In this document: positions 1 to 9,217 of the stretch, piece by piece
Layout of the letters: every line of letters begins with the position of its first letter
Position numbering within the stretch: position 1 is the stretch's first letter
NCBI GenBank assembly: GCA_963664845.1
Contig: OY761615.1
Span: 806,001-870,000, forward strand
Source of the DNA: CAIYTF01 sp963664845
Lineage (GTDB): Bacteria > Bacteroidota > Ignavibacteria > Ignavibacteriales > Ignavibacteriaceae
Length of the DNA: 64,000 nt
Reading direction: 5' to 3'
Program-made: the position numbers and the translations under genes
The notes under the pieces: model-generated
Told to the model about the DNA's origin: nothing
The model's input: only the letters and a program-made list of their open reading frames with translations
Databases searched by the model: none

Positions 1-94
1 ATATTCCATCCAACGCAACAATGGGAAGAATTGTAAGTTGAACCAAGACAGCAGCGGCAAAATAGAGATATGCTTTATAATTAAGTGATTTCAT
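1..94 (-). CDS. mreD: MreD, rod shape-determining membrane protein (partial, N-terminus only)
   Basis: An ATG at 94 (minus strand) opens a frame that runs off the left edge of the window. Only about 31 residues are visible: a short polar start (MKSLNYKAYLYF) followed by a hydrophobic stretch with AAAVLVQLTILPIVALDG, which fits the first membrane segment of MreD. The start lies 10 bases after the mreC stop codon. The identification rests mainly on the mreB-mreC-mreD gene order, which is widely conserved; the visible residues alone would not prove it. MreD is an inner-membrane partner of MreC in the elongasome. Confidence 0.7.
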   Translation of the reverse strand, partial: MKSLNYKAYLYFAAAVLVQLTILPIVALDGI

Positions 95-104
95 AATGCC
101 AGCT

Positions 105-917
105 TCACTGCGGTATGGAAAATGTTTGTTGTTGTTGCAGCATAATAATAAAGACATGGTCCGCCCTGTCCAAATTGGCAAACGGCTCGACTTCAATAGT
201 GGACATGGTCCCCTGCTCGGGGTTAATAATTTTTGTTACGCGGGCTATTGGCAATGGGAGATTGACCAATGAACTTGAGGGCGCTGTAATAATTGTGTCC
301 TGCACCTTGATATCAGCGGTTTTGGGGATATTGGTGATGGTAAAATGACTTCCGTCCCAATGCATAATGCCCTGATAGCGCGAACGTCGCTCACGAACAA
401 TAAGGTTAACAGCACCGTGTTTCAATGAACGGGCCAGGCAGTAGCTTTGGGATACTTCGGACACAAGGCCCATCAAGCCGCCATCGGTGATGACCACCAT
501 ACCCGTTTTTATACTGTCAGATGAGCCAACGTTAAGTACGAGCGTTGTCTGCAAACCCGAAACTGAACGAAACAGCACATTTGCAGGTAAAAGTGGAAAA
601 TGTGTTGTATCCCGAAGTTTTAACAAGCCTTTAAGTTCAGCATTCTCCAATCCAAACTCGCGAAGCAGGCTCAGTTGCATCATAAGTTCAGCGTTGCGCT
701 CACGCAGCCTTCCGTTTTCTTTACGCAAGACATCAGAGGGGAAAACATCGGAAACTAGTGAGGAAACCGCGGCAAATGAACTGAACGCAAGAATACGGAA
801 TCGCTTAATGCCGCGGGCTTCGTTTTGAGAAATGAGCAAAAGGCTTACGATAAGTACAAAGAGAAGAACTATGATCTCTTTAAAGGGCTCCCAGATGGAC
901 TTTAAAAATCGAGGCAT
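105..917 (-). CDS. mreC: MreC, rod shape-determining protein
   Basis: The 270-residue product has the usual MreC plan: a short cytoplasmic N-terminus, one membrane segment at about residues 14-30 (IIVLLFVLIVSLLLIS), a coiled coil at about 65-100 rich in Arg, Glu and Leu, and the periplasmic beta domain with typical sequence such as LNVGSSDSIKTGMVVITDGGLMG. MreC links the cytoplasmic MreB filament to periplasmic cell-wall synthesis enzymes. The start codon overlaps the mreB stop by one base (TAATG), so the two are translationally coupled. The C-terminus ends in a Gln-rich tail (LQQQQTF). Length is normal for the family. Confidence 0.95.
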   Translation of the reverse strand: MPRFLKSIWEPFKEIIVLLFVLIVSLLLISQNEARGIKRFRILAFSSFAAVSSLVSDVFPSDVLRKENGRLRERNAELMMQLSLLREFGLENAELKGLLKLRDTTHFPLLPANVLFRSVSGLQTTLVLNVGSSDSIKTGMVVITDGGLMGLVSEVSQSYCLARSLKHGAVNLIVRERRSRYQGIMHWDGSHFTITNIPKTADIKVQDTIITAPSSSLVNLPLPIARVTKIINPEQGTMSTIEVEPFANLDRADHVFIIMLQQQQTFSIPQ

Positions 918-1942
918 TAGTACTGCCGGTTACGTATCAATACTCTTGAATACTGGTTAATATTCTCGATTGCTTTTCCGACACCACGCACCACTGCGGT
1001 AAGAGGATCATCAGCCACATGCACGGGGAGATCGGTTTCTTTACGGATCTTCTCGTCGAGACCCTTGAGGAGAGCACCACCGCCGGTGAGCATTATACCA
1101 CAGCTTAAAATATCTGCTGAAAGTTCGGGCGGAGTTCTTTCAAGGGTTTGTCTGACTGCTTCAACAATTTTATTCACATTATCGGCAAGAGCTTCTCTAA
1201 TTTCAACCGAGGATATCTCGGTCTCTTTGGGAACGCCTCCAATAAGATCGCGTCCTTTAACCTGAATAGTAAGTTCTTCAGGCAACGGCATAGCAGAGCC
1301 GACCTTCATTTTGATCAGTTCTGCAGTTTTTTCACCGATGAGGATATTATAATTCTTCTTAAAAAACTGCACAATTGCGTTATTCATTTCATCGCCGGCA
1401 ACCTTGATTGATTCCTCGGTAACAATACCGGCAAGGGAGATAACCGCAATTTCTGTTGTTCCGCCGCCGATATCAATGATCATACTGCCAATAGAAGCTT
1501 CCACATCAATGCCAATACCAATAGCAGCAGCCATCGGTTCAGCAATAAGGTGCACTTCCTTGGCTCCGGCGTGTTCGGCACTGTCCCGAACTGCGCGTTT
1601 TTCAACTTCGGTAACACCACTTGGTATAGCAACAATTACACGGCGTGCGGAATTCATGCCGGTGCTTACTTTTTTAATGAAAGCACGGATCATTCCCTCA
1701 GCAATTTCAAAATCAGCGATAACACCATCACGCATGGGGCGAATCACGCGGATTTCCTTGTGTTCTCTTCCAAGCATCTCTTTCGCCTTGTTTCCAAGAG
1801 CGATAATCCTTTTTGTACTTTTATCGTATGCGACGATAGAAGGTTCGTTTAATACGATTCCCTTCCCTTTTACGTGAATCAGAGTATTAGCTGTACCAAG
1901 GTCAATCGCTAAATCTGATGAAAAAAAATCAAAAATACCCAT
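917..1942 (-). CDS. mreB: MreB, actin-like rod shape-determining ATPase
   Basis: The 341-residue protein shows the actin-fold nucleotide site: phosphate-1 motif DLGTANTLIHVKGKG near the N-terminus, phosphate-2 motif IDIGGGTTEIAVISL at about residue 155, and adenosine motif LTGGGALLKGLDEK at about 285. MreB polymerises under the membrane and positions the lateral cell-wall synthesis machinery, which predicts a rod-shaped cell. It is first of the mreB-mreC-mreD run on the minus strand. About 155 bases separate it from the upstream TPR gene, enough for its own promoter, although I see no convincing consensus. Confidence 0.97.
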   Translation of the reverse strand: MGIFDFFSSDLAIDLGTANTLIHVKGKGIVLNEPSIVAYDKSTKRIIALGNKAKEMLGREHKEIRVIRPMRDGVIADFEIAEGMIRAFIKKVSTGMNSARRVIVAIPSGVTEVEKRAVRDSAEHAGAKEVHLIAEPMAAAIGIGIDVEASIGSMIIDIGGGTTEIAVISLAGIVTEESIKVAGDEMNNAIVQFFKKNYNILIGEKTAELIKMKVGSAMPLPEELTIQVKGRDLIGGVPKETEISSVEIREALADNVNKIVEAVRQTLERTPPELSADILSCGIMLTGGGALLKGLDEKIRKETDLPVHVADDPLTAVVRGVGKAIENINQYSRVLIRNRQY

Positions 1943-2098
1943 TTATGTAGAAACTCCAGGCAAAAATAGTTTTTAGGTAATAAAACTCAATATTCCAATG
2001 TCATAAGAAGAAAATTAACATTTTTTTCTATGCAAAAATAATCATTCGATAACAATTTTCAGGGATAAAACGTCCGCTCCAAGCAAAAAAGCGTATTT

Positions 2099-3634
2099 TT
2101 ATTTTTTATTGCTCTTTTGCATCGCAAATCTCAGGGCTTCAACGCGGTTCTTGAGCAATGAAGCGTAGAGAAAATCTGAATATTGTTCAGCTTTTGTCAG
2201 CATTCCCTTGGCCGCCTCTTTGTCCCCCATGCGGAATTTAATCCGGGCAGAGTTAAAATAGCTGAATGGTTTCATCCAGTCATCGTTATTCCGCTTGTTT
2301 ACAATTATCTCCTGCGAAAATTGCAGAGATTGCTTCATATCCCCCTTAAAAAAATATGCTTGGCTGAGGTAGTATTTCACCACAGGCGCTTTATCTTCTG
2401 CAGCTACCACGCTCAACAGGAATACAAGAGAATCCACAGCGCGTTTATAAGCACCCGCTTCTATATAGTTTGCAAATTTGAACAGTCGCAGCTCATTCAG
2501 GTCAGGTGGAAGTTTTTTGTATAAAATACTTTTTGCCTGGGCAAACGCGTCATCATCCAGAGAGTGATTGCCCTCTGCGGCGTGTTCATAGTGCTTTATC
2601 GCCAAATCCATTTTATTCGTAAATTGCAGGCAAAGCCCCAGACGCAGATGCGCTATACCGGTGAAATCCTTTGTTTTGCTTTCCTGCAAAAATTTTTGGT
2701 AGAAAGGAATAGCCTGGGCAAATTTATTCTGATAAAAATGAATATCCCCCACAAGCATGTTCGAGAAGGCGTAGAGCTGTTGAAAACGTTTTGCCTCTCT
2801 GGTCAATATCCTCTGAATAGCCCGTTTTCCTTCATCCAACTGGTGATTTTTGATGTGAGTGACACCAAGTGAATACGTAAACAATAAATTTCCCGGGTAT
2901 TTATAAGTCAACGCGTTCAGGCTTTTAATAGACTCCTTATAATCGAAGAGATATTCACGCTGCAGTTCTCCAAGATAGTATTGGGCTTCCACTTTAGTGA
3001 ACGTCCCCTTTTGTGCTGCTTTGGCGACATAGGTATATGCTTCATCCAGATTCGTTTTGAAACCGGCCACATTGAGCAAATAGCTTACTGAAGAAGGTAC
3101 ACGGGAAAGAGCAAACTTAAATAATCCCAGTCCCAAATAAGCATCATAGTTCGCCGGATTTGCTTTCACCAATTCACTAAGATAGGAATAGGATTTTTGG
3201 CTTGAATTCACCATTTCAACGTATTTTTCCGCTTTACCATAGGCAATGGATTTTTGCATATAAATATTGCCCAACCACGTGTTGGAAATTTCTGCTCCGG
3301 ATTTGCCTTTTGGCTCCCATGTTCTAAGTTTTTCAATACAGATATCAGCGTTTTTCAACATTTCGGCAAGATCTTCCGGGTCGGAATTGCCAATGTATTT
3401 CCACAGTGTAATTTGGGACTTATAATAATAGGGACGGGGATCCAGCTTATCGGTTTTGCTGATTTGAGTGAAAACTTTATATGCTCTGTCGATATCAAAA
3501 TTATACGCATACCGGACGCCCTGTCTGAGGAGCGCGTCGTTTGCGGCATTGAGGGTTCCGCCGGAAAGAAGCAGAATCACCAGTAAAAAAGTTTTAACAG
3601 ATGAAATTGAAATTTTCATTTTATTTGGCTTCAT
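2099..3634 (-). CDS. Secreted tetratricopeptide-repeat protein
   Basis: The 511-residue product begins with a basic stretch and a hydrophobic signal segment (VKTFLLVILLLSGGTLNA) with likely cleavage near residue 31. The remainder is alpha-helical with TPR-like periodicity, for example ANYDAYLGLGLFKFALS, GNLLFTYSLGVTHIKNHQ and FTGIAHLRLGLCLQF. No catalytic motif is visible. It probably acts as a periplasmic or outer-membrane-associated scaffold. Its start lies inside the end of pyrG (14-base overlap, different frame), so it is likely cotranscribed with pyrG. The specific partner cannot be told from sequence. Confidence 0.8.
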   Translation of the reverse strand: MKPNKMKISISSVKTFLLVILLLSGGTLNAANDALLRQGVRYAYNFDIDRAYKVFTQISKTDKLDPRPYYYKSQITLWKYIGNSDPEDLAEMLKNADICIEKLRTWEPKGKSGAEISNTWLGNIYMQKSIAYGKAEKYVEMVNSSQKSYSYLSELVKANPANYDAYLGLGLFKFALSRVPSSVSYLLNVAGFKTNLDEAYTYVAKAAQKGTFTKVEAQYYLGELQREYLFDYKESIKSLNALTYKYPGNLLFTYSLGVTHIKNHQLDEGKRAIQRILTREAKRFQQLYAFSNMLVGDIHFYQNKFAQAIPFYQKFLQESKTKDFTGIAHLRLGLCLQFTNKMDLAIKHYEHAAEGNHSLDDDAFAQAKSILYKKLPPDLNELRLFKFANYIEAGAYKRAVDSLVFLLSVVAAEDKAPVVKYYLSQAYFFKGDMKQSLQFSQEIIVNKRNNDDWMKPFSYFNSARIKFRMGDKEAAKGMLTKAEQYSDFLYASLLKNRVEALRFAMQKSNKK

Positions 3635-5246
3635 TTTTCGAATAGTTTTTGGCAGCTTTAATAAAGTCTCTGAAAAGCGGATGAGCCTTCACTGCCCGTG
3701 ATTTGAGTTCCGGGTGGAATTGGCATCCCACAAACCATGTTTTATCCGTGAGCTCTATCATTTCGATCAACTCGCGATCAGGAGAAACACCGCTGAACAC
3801 AAGCCCCTTATTATGCAACAAAGTCCTGAATTTGTTATTCACCTCATAACGGTGCCTGTGTCGCTCGGTTATCAGTTCTTTGCCATAGGCTTTGGCAGCG
3901 TTTGTCCCCGGTTCAATGGCGCAGGGATAAGCTCCAAGGCGCATGGAGCCACCGAGGTGTTTAATGTTTTTCTGTTCGGCCATAATATCGATCACGCTAT
4001 AGCGGTTCTTCTTGAACTCCGCGCTGTTTGCCTGGGTTAAGCCGCATACATTCCGGGCGAATTCAATAACCGCGCACTGTAAACCAAGGCATATACCGAA
4101 GAAGGGGATATTGTTCTCACGGGCATACTTTATTGCATTGATCTTGCCTTCCACACCCCGCTCACCAAAACCGCCAGGAATAAGAACGCCGTGAACCCCT
4201 TCAAGCAGCTTGGCTGGTTCCGTTCTTTCACATTCTTCGGCATCAATGGCCCGGATTTTAACTTTCACGCTGTTTTCAGCGCCTGCATGAATGAACGCTT
4301 CCATAATGCTTTTATATGAGTCACCATGGTAAATGTACTTCCCAACCAATCCAATTTCCACTTCCCCGCCGGGATGTTTTATTTCTCCGCAAAATCTGGC
4401 CCATTCGTCAAGTTTAATTTTCTTTTCCGGCAGACCCAGCAGATTGAGTACAGAAACATCCAGTTTCTGCTTGTAAAAGCCGAGAGGTACCTCGTAGATG
4501 GACTTACTGTCATGAGCCGAAATGACGTATTTGGGCTGGACATTGCAGAAAAGCGAAATTTTTTCGCGAAGTTCCTGAGACAGTTCACGTTCAGAACGAC
4601 AGATCAGAATATCCGGCTGGATTCCCAATTCAAGCAGATTTTTGACGCTATGCTGAGTAGGCTTAGTCTTCACTTCACCCGCTGCGGAAAGATATGGAAC
4701 CAAGGTGACATGAATGGCAATCGCGTTCTTTTTGCCTAATTGCATCATTAGTTGGCGCATGGACTCCAGGAAAGGTAAACTTTCAATATCACCTACAGTT
4801 CCTCCGATCTCAGTCAGGATAATATCGTAATCCTGAAGTTCGGAGAGTTTTTGCATGCGGTATTTTATTTCATCGGTGATATGTGGAATTACCTGAACAG
4901 TGGCACCCAGATAATCGCCTCTGCGTTCTTTTTCAATTACTTCATGATATATCTGACCGGTGGTAACATTATTAGACCGGGTGGTATTAATATCCAGAAA
5001 GCGTTCATAATGCCCTAAATCAAGATCAGTTTCAGCTCCGTCATCAGTCACGTAGACTTCGCCATGCTGAAACGGATTCATCGTTCCGGCATCAACATTA
5101 AGATAAGGATCAAATTTCTGGATAGTAACGGTATAACCGCGTTGTTTTAAAAGGAGCCCCAGCGAAGCCGCGCTGATACCTTTTCCAAGGGATGAAACAA
5201 CACCCCCCGTGACAAATATGTATTTCGTCTTCTTCTTCAGGTTCAT
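3621..5246 (-). CDS. pyrG: CTP synthase
   Basis: The 541-residue enzyme converts UTP to CTP with ATP and glutamine. The N-terminal synthetase domain carries the P-loop region (GGVVSSLGKGISAASLGLLL, about residues 15-34). The C-terminal class-I glutamine amidotransferase domain has the catalytic cysteine in GICLGLQ and the His-Glu pair in FHPELKSR close to the end. Length is standard for the family. It is transcribed away from htpG, with which it shares a divergent gap of about 180 bases, and overlaps the downstream TPR gene by 14 bases. Confidence 0.97.
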   Translation of the reverse strand: MNLKKKTKYIFVTGGVVSSLGKGISAASLGLLLKQRGYTVTIQKFDPYLNVDAGTMNPFQHGEVYVTDDGAETDLDLGHYERFLDINTTRSNNVTTGQIYHEVIEKERRGDYLGATVQVIPHITDEIKYRMQKLSELQDYDIILTEIGGTVGDIESLPFLESMRQLMMQLGKKNAIAIHVTLVPYLSAAGEVKTKPTQHSVKNLLELGIQPDILICRSERELSQELREKISLFCNVQPKYVISAHDSKSIYEVPLGFYKQKLDVSVLNLLGLPEKKIKLDEWARFCGEIKHPGGEVEIGLVGKYIYHGDSYKSIMEAFIHAGAENSVKVKIRAIDAEECERTEPAKLLEGVHGVLIPGGFGERGVEGKINAIKYARENNIPFFGICLGLQCAVIEFARNVCGLTQANSAEFKKNRYSVIDIMAEQKNIKHLGGSMRLGAYPCAIEPGTNAAKAYGKELITERHRHRYEVNNKFRTLLHNKGLVFSGVSPDRELIEMIELTDKTWFVGCQFHPELKSRAVKAHPLFRDFIKAAKNYSKNEAK

Positions 5247-5424
5247 TTATGTTTTGGTGGAATTTTTATAAATAAACCGCTAATATAAAAAAAAATTACG
5301 CTACCTGCCCTGCATTTTCGTGTATTTATTGAAAAACCCAATAAAAACAATCAATACCATTGAAATTCTTTCTATTTTTCAGTTAATTTGCACTGCAAAA
5401 TGTATAAATATAAGGAGAACCATA

Positions 5425-7317
5425 ATGGCATCTGCCCCTGTTAAACATGAATTTAAAGCAGAGATAAAACAACTACTCAATATTCTGGTGCACAGCCTCT
5501 ATACCAGCCGGGAGATATTCCTTCGGGAGTTGATTTCGAACGCCTCAGACGCTCTGGACAAATTGCGGTTTGAATCAACGAGTGGTGCTCAAATTTTTGA
5601 AAATGATAAAGCGCTCGAAATTAAAATCAATTTCGATGAAGCTAACCATACGTTGACAATAACTGATACCGGTATCGGCCTTTCGGAAGCGGAATTAGTA
5701 GCCAACATCGGTACCATCGCAAAGTCCGGTTCAGTGGAGTTTCTCCGGAAGATACAGGAGGACAAACAGGCCGCAAATAATATTATTGGAAAATTTGGTG
5801 TTGGCTTCTATTCTGTTTTTATGGTGGCAAAAGAAGTAATCATCACCTCCAAATCGTATCGGACTGAAGAGCCGGCAGTGCAATGGAAGTCGGATGGATT
5901 GGGCGAATATGAACTTGATATCCTGACTGATGCAGTCCCGCGGGGCACCAAGATAGAAATCTTCCTCAAAGAAGATTCATACGAATTTTCGACGAAATAC
6001 CGGATTGAAGAGACGATTAAAAAGCATTCCAATTTCATCTCATTCCCTATTTACCTTGAGAATGAAAAAGTGAATACAGTAACCGCACTCTGGAGCCAGC
6101 CAAAGTCGAGCATCACCAAAGAACAATATACAGAGTTCTACAAATTCCTTACACACGACAACGAAGAGCCGGCTGATACTATCCACATTTCGATCGATGC
6201 CCCTATTCAATTCAACGCTGTATTATTCATTCCACAGAAAAACAACGACCTGTTCGGTTTTAACCGGGAAAATTACGGTTTGGACCTTTATGTGCGGCGC
6301 GTAATGATCCAGCATAAAAATAAGGATATGCTGCCAGAATATTTGAGCTTTGTGCGAGGCATTGTTGATTCTGAAGACATCCCTCTGAACATATCCCGCG
6401 AAACCCTCCAGGAGAACCTGGTCTTCTCGAAGATATCAAACACAGTCACGGGACAAGTGCTTTCCTGGCTCATCAAAAAGGCAAAAGATGAACCCGAAAA
6501 ATACGCCGAATTCTGGAACGAGCATGGCAAGATATTCAAGATGGGATACGGTGACTATGCGAACCAGGATAAATACCTGCAACTGCTGCGTTTCAACTCA
6601 AACCTTGAAGAATCGGAAAAAGGTTTAACCTCTCTGGAAACCTACGTCGAAAAAATGAAACCGGGTCAGAAAGAGATTTATTATGTATACGGCCCTACGC
6701 GGACGGCAATACAATCCAACCCGCTTCTTGAAATATTTAACCGCAAAGATATACCGCTGTTCTACATGTACGATCCGGTGGACGAATTTGTGCTTAGCAC
6801 ATTGCGGAAGTTCAAAGAGTTCGAATTCCATTCCGTGGACAAATCCGACCTCTCCAAACTGGATGAAATAGAAGGCGGCACAGATGCAAAAAATGCTCTT
6901 GAACCGCTGAGCGCGGATGATGTAAAGCATTTCGAAAGTCTGCTGGCCAAGGTCAAAGAAATCCTGGGTGACCGGGTCATCGACGTGAAAGAATCAAAAC
7001 GGCTCAGCGAAAGCGCAGTCTGCCTGGTTCAGCAGGATGACAGTTTTGGAGCGTTCCAAAAGATCATGCGTATGTCCAACAAAGCCCTTGGCCCGGAAAA
7101 GAAGCTTTTTGAAGTCAACAAAGACAGCAAGCTTATCCGGAATTTGCTGGAGCTCTTTAAAAAAGACAGCAACAGCGAATACCTGCACAATATGATTGTC
7201 CAGCTTTTCGAAGTTGCACAGTTGAGTGACGGTGATTTGTTGGATATTCATTCACTTGCAAAACGACTCTCGAATTATTTTGAAGAGTCCAGCAACTGGT
7301 ATTTGACAAAGCAATAA
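5425..7317 (+). CDS. htpG: HtpG, Hsp90-family chaperone
   Basis: I place the start at 5425, giving 630 residues beginning MASAPVKHEFKAE. It is preceded by a good ribosome binding site (taaggag) about 8 bases upstream. An upstream in-frame ATG at 5320 would add 35 residues of low-quality sequence lying in the promoter region, so it is rejected. The GHKL ATPase domain is clear: EIFLRELISNASDALDKLRF, DTGIGLSEAEL and GKFGVGFYSVFMVA. The middle domain has the conserved RRVMIQHKNKDMLPEYL-type region and LNISRETLQEN. HtpG is a cytosolic ATP-dependent folding chaperone. No CIRCE-type heat-shock operator was seen. Confidence 0.96.
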   Translation: MASAPVKHEFKAEIKQLLNILVHSLYTSREIFLRELISNASDALDKLRFESTSGAQIFENDKALEIKINFDEANHTLTITDTGIGLSEAELVANIGTIAKSGSVEFLRKIQEDKQAANNIIGKFGVGFYSVFMVAKEVIITSKSYRTEEPAVQWKSDGLGEYELDILTDAVPRGTKIEIFLKEDSYEFSTKYRIEETIKKHSNFISFPIYLENEKVNTVTALWSQPKSSITKEQYTEFYKFLTHDNEEPADTIHISIDAPIQFNAVLFIPQKNNDLFGFNRENYGLDLYVRRVMIQHKNKDMLPEYLSFVRGIVDSEDIPLNISRETLQENLVFSKISNTVTGQVLSWLIKKAKDEPEKYAEFWNEHGKIFKMGYGDYANQDKYLQLLRFNSNLEESEKGLTSLETYVEKMKPGQKEIYYVYGPTRTAIQSNPLLEIFNRKDIPLFYMYDPVDEFVLSTLRKFKEFEFHSVDKSDLSKLDEIEGGTDAKNALEPLSADDVKHFESLLAKVKEILGDRVIDVKESKRLSESAVCLVQQDDSFGAFQKIMRMSNKALGPEKKLFEVNKDSKLIRNLLELFKKDSNSEYLHNMIVQLFEVAQLSDGDLLDIHSLAKRLSNYFEESSNWYLTKQ

Positions 7318-7686
7318 ATCAATCCGGTAACCCGGCTGGTTTTTCCCCGTTATTTGATCGGCACGCGTACCGCATCTGCGGTACGCGATACTGCCGGTAA
7401 AAGCCCCACCCTTCTGACCATCCTTTTTTTCGCCCTCCCATGAGATAACGTCACCATCCAACCCTGGACTGTTGATTAATGCGGTTTGATTTACTATTTT
7501 GGTGCCTTGAAAAACGACCCGCAAGGGTACGTTTTGGAGTCAGCAGTGTGTTGTTACTCCTCACCGCAACGAGCACCTGTTTCACAGGATGCTATTTAAA
7601 AAACTTATTATTTAGGTATTGAAATGCTGTCCCCCTCCAGTAGAATGGAGCATGAGGATATTATTTTGGTATAATGAAAGCGCTGT
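7318..7686. other. Intergenic region with one strong palindrome
   Basis: There is no supportable gene here; the short minus-strand frame across this gap is not protein-like. The one structure I see is a perfect 11-bp inverted repeat at 7364-7387 (CGCGTACCGCA, two-base centre, TGCGGTACGCG), about 47 bases past the htpG stop. It lacks a following T-run, so it is a weak terminator candidate and may be a binding site or mRNA-stabilising hairpin. Confidence 0.5.
7364..7387. repeat. Perfect 11-bp inverted repeat downstream of htpG
   Basis: The two arms CGCGTACCGCA and TGCGGTACGCG are exact reverse complements separated by two bases. The structure is GC-rich compared with its surroundings. No poly-T follows on either strand. 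It could form a stable RNA hairpin at the end of the htpG transcript or be a dimeric protein-binding site. Confidence 0.6.
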
Positions 7687-8928
7687 ATGTTTACAATAAA
7701 ATCGTTTCTGTTCTTTACGTTTTATTTCACGATTGCACTATCGGTCAATTCAGCCTGTCAGACATGGATGCAGGCAAGTGGTATTTCTTCTACTTCAACA
7801 ATTTATTCCATAGTAGAGCACAATGGAAAGCTGTTCGCAGCCGGAGACAGTGTCTTATATAAAAGCACGGACGAAGGAACAAATTGGCTGCCGCTCAATT
7901 CCCAAATTCCCCCTAATGCCTATTTCACCAAACTATTTTCACAGGGAAACGAGCTCTACCTTGGGACAAGTAATTATGGTATTTTCAGAAGTGATGATGA
8001 CGGACAACACTGGCTTGATTTTAATAGCGGGCTTGGCGCTTCCCAATATGCTGTTGATTTTGCCGTGCGCGGTGATAGCCTGTACGCAGGATTCGGCAGT
8101 TCCGGTATATACGTCATTAATCTGAAGAGCCCTGTTTCCTGGCAGCCCTTTAATGACGGTTTATTTCAGCAGGGTGTTAATGCATTAACCGTAAGCGGTA
8201 CTGCACTCATTGCAAGTGTAGGGATGTACGTGTTTATCAGACCCCAGGGTGCGTCTGCATGGACAGATATTCAGATCGATTCAGCGAACGAGCAACAGCC
8301 TGCCTTGAAGTTCATTGCTACGCCCAACCATGTTTATGCAGGCACTTCAATTGGTATCTTTAGCTCGGATCTCACAGGTAGAAAATGGGAAAAAACAGGT
8401 ATTAAGCTGCTGCCCAATCTTCCGGTGGAGACATTCGCTGTTAAGGGTGCGAGGCTCTTGGCAGGTGTTCGTTTCAAACTGGAACATTTTATCTGCTCTT
8501 CAGATGATGAAGGCAAAAACTGGACCGTACGCGCACACGAATTTGCTCAATTGATTGATATGGCGGTGATCAAGGACCGCATTATTGCCGGTCGCACAGA
8601 TGGTATATGGTATAATACCATGTCAGGATGGACCAATACTGAACATTCACCAAACGCAGTTCCCGCTGCATTAACTCTGTACCAAAATTATCCGAACCCG
8701 TTTAACCCAACTACTGGAATATCCTATCAACTCCCGGTTAGCGGAATGGTGACTCTGAAAGTTTATACGATTCTTGGCGAAGAAGTTAGCACCCTCGTTG
8801 ATGAAGTACAATCCGCAGGGCAGCACACCGTTTCGTTTGATCCGGTTGGCCTTTCCAGTGGAATTTATCTTTATACACTTCGCTCAGGAAACTTCACACA
8901 AACAAAGAAAATGATTTTGCTTCAATAA
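7687..8928 (+). CDS. Secreted BNR/propeller-like protein with T9SS C-terminal sorting domain
   Basis: The 413-residue product has a signal peptide (FLFFTFYFTIALSVNSACQ) followed by repeats with the Asp-box/BNR look, for example YKSTDEGTNWLPLNS, FRSDDDGQHWLDFNS and ICSSDDEGKNWTVRA, which suggests a beta-propeller (Ycf48/sialidase-like fold). The last 80 residues are a type A T9SS sorting domain: LYQNYPNPFNPTTGISYQLP, then KVYTILGEEVSTLVD, and SSGIYLYTLRSG near the end. It should be exported by Sec, then secreted or surface-anchored by T9SS. The ligand or enzymatic role is unknown. The PorX gene at 17422-18993 is the matching T9SS regulator. Confidence 0.85.
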   Translation: MFTIKSFLFFTFYFTIALSVNSACQTWMQASGISSTSTIYSIVEHNGKLFAAGDSVLYKSTDEGTNWLPLNSQIPPNAYFTKLFSQGNELYLGTSNYGIFRSDDDGQHWLDFNSGLGASQYAVDFAVRGDSLYAGFGSSGIYVINLKSPVSWQPFNDGLFQQGVNALTVSGTALIASVGMYVFIRPQGASAWTDIQIDSANEQQPALKFIATPNHVYAGTSIGIFSSDLTGRKWEKTGIKLLPNLPVETFAVKGARLLAGVRFKLEHFICSSDDEGKNWTVRAHEFAQLIDMAVIKDRIIAGRTDGIWYNTMSGWTNTEHSPNAVPAALTLYQNYPNPFNPTTGISYQLPVSGMVTLKVYTILGEEVSTLVDEVQSAGQHTVSFDPVGLSSGIYLYTLRSGNFTQTKKMILLQ

Positions 8929-9217
8929 TTTACACAGCATGGTGAATCCCAAAATTGCAGAAGTTAATTATTAACGGATAGTCCTTTCGAACGATTTCAA
9001 CTACGGTATACCGCACGTTGCAGCGATTCGCAGAATTGATTGATATAGTTTATTACTATTTCCTTATTTTCTGTTCACGATAAAGAACTGTACTTACATT
9101 TAGCTTGGCATTCCGATCAGGTATCCTCATCTTTGGGTTATATACCTTGCTCCAGGTTAGCATTTCAGCGGTAAGTACAGGCGCATAGTTTTCACTTAAC
9201 GCAGTAAGAAACGTTTT

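Noticed and set aside
1404..1877. Long plus-strand frame opposite mreB
   Set aside because: It is a shadow of the highly conserved mreB frame; such antisense frames occur opposite most large genes here.
5320..5424. N-terminal extension of HtpG by 35 residues
   Set aside because: The longer frame covers the AT-rich promoter and leader; the strong ribosome site and family N-terminus support the ATG at 5425.
7252..7524. 90-residue minus-strand frame after htpG
   Set aside because: It partly overlaps the htpG end antisense and spans a palindrome; composition is not protein-like.
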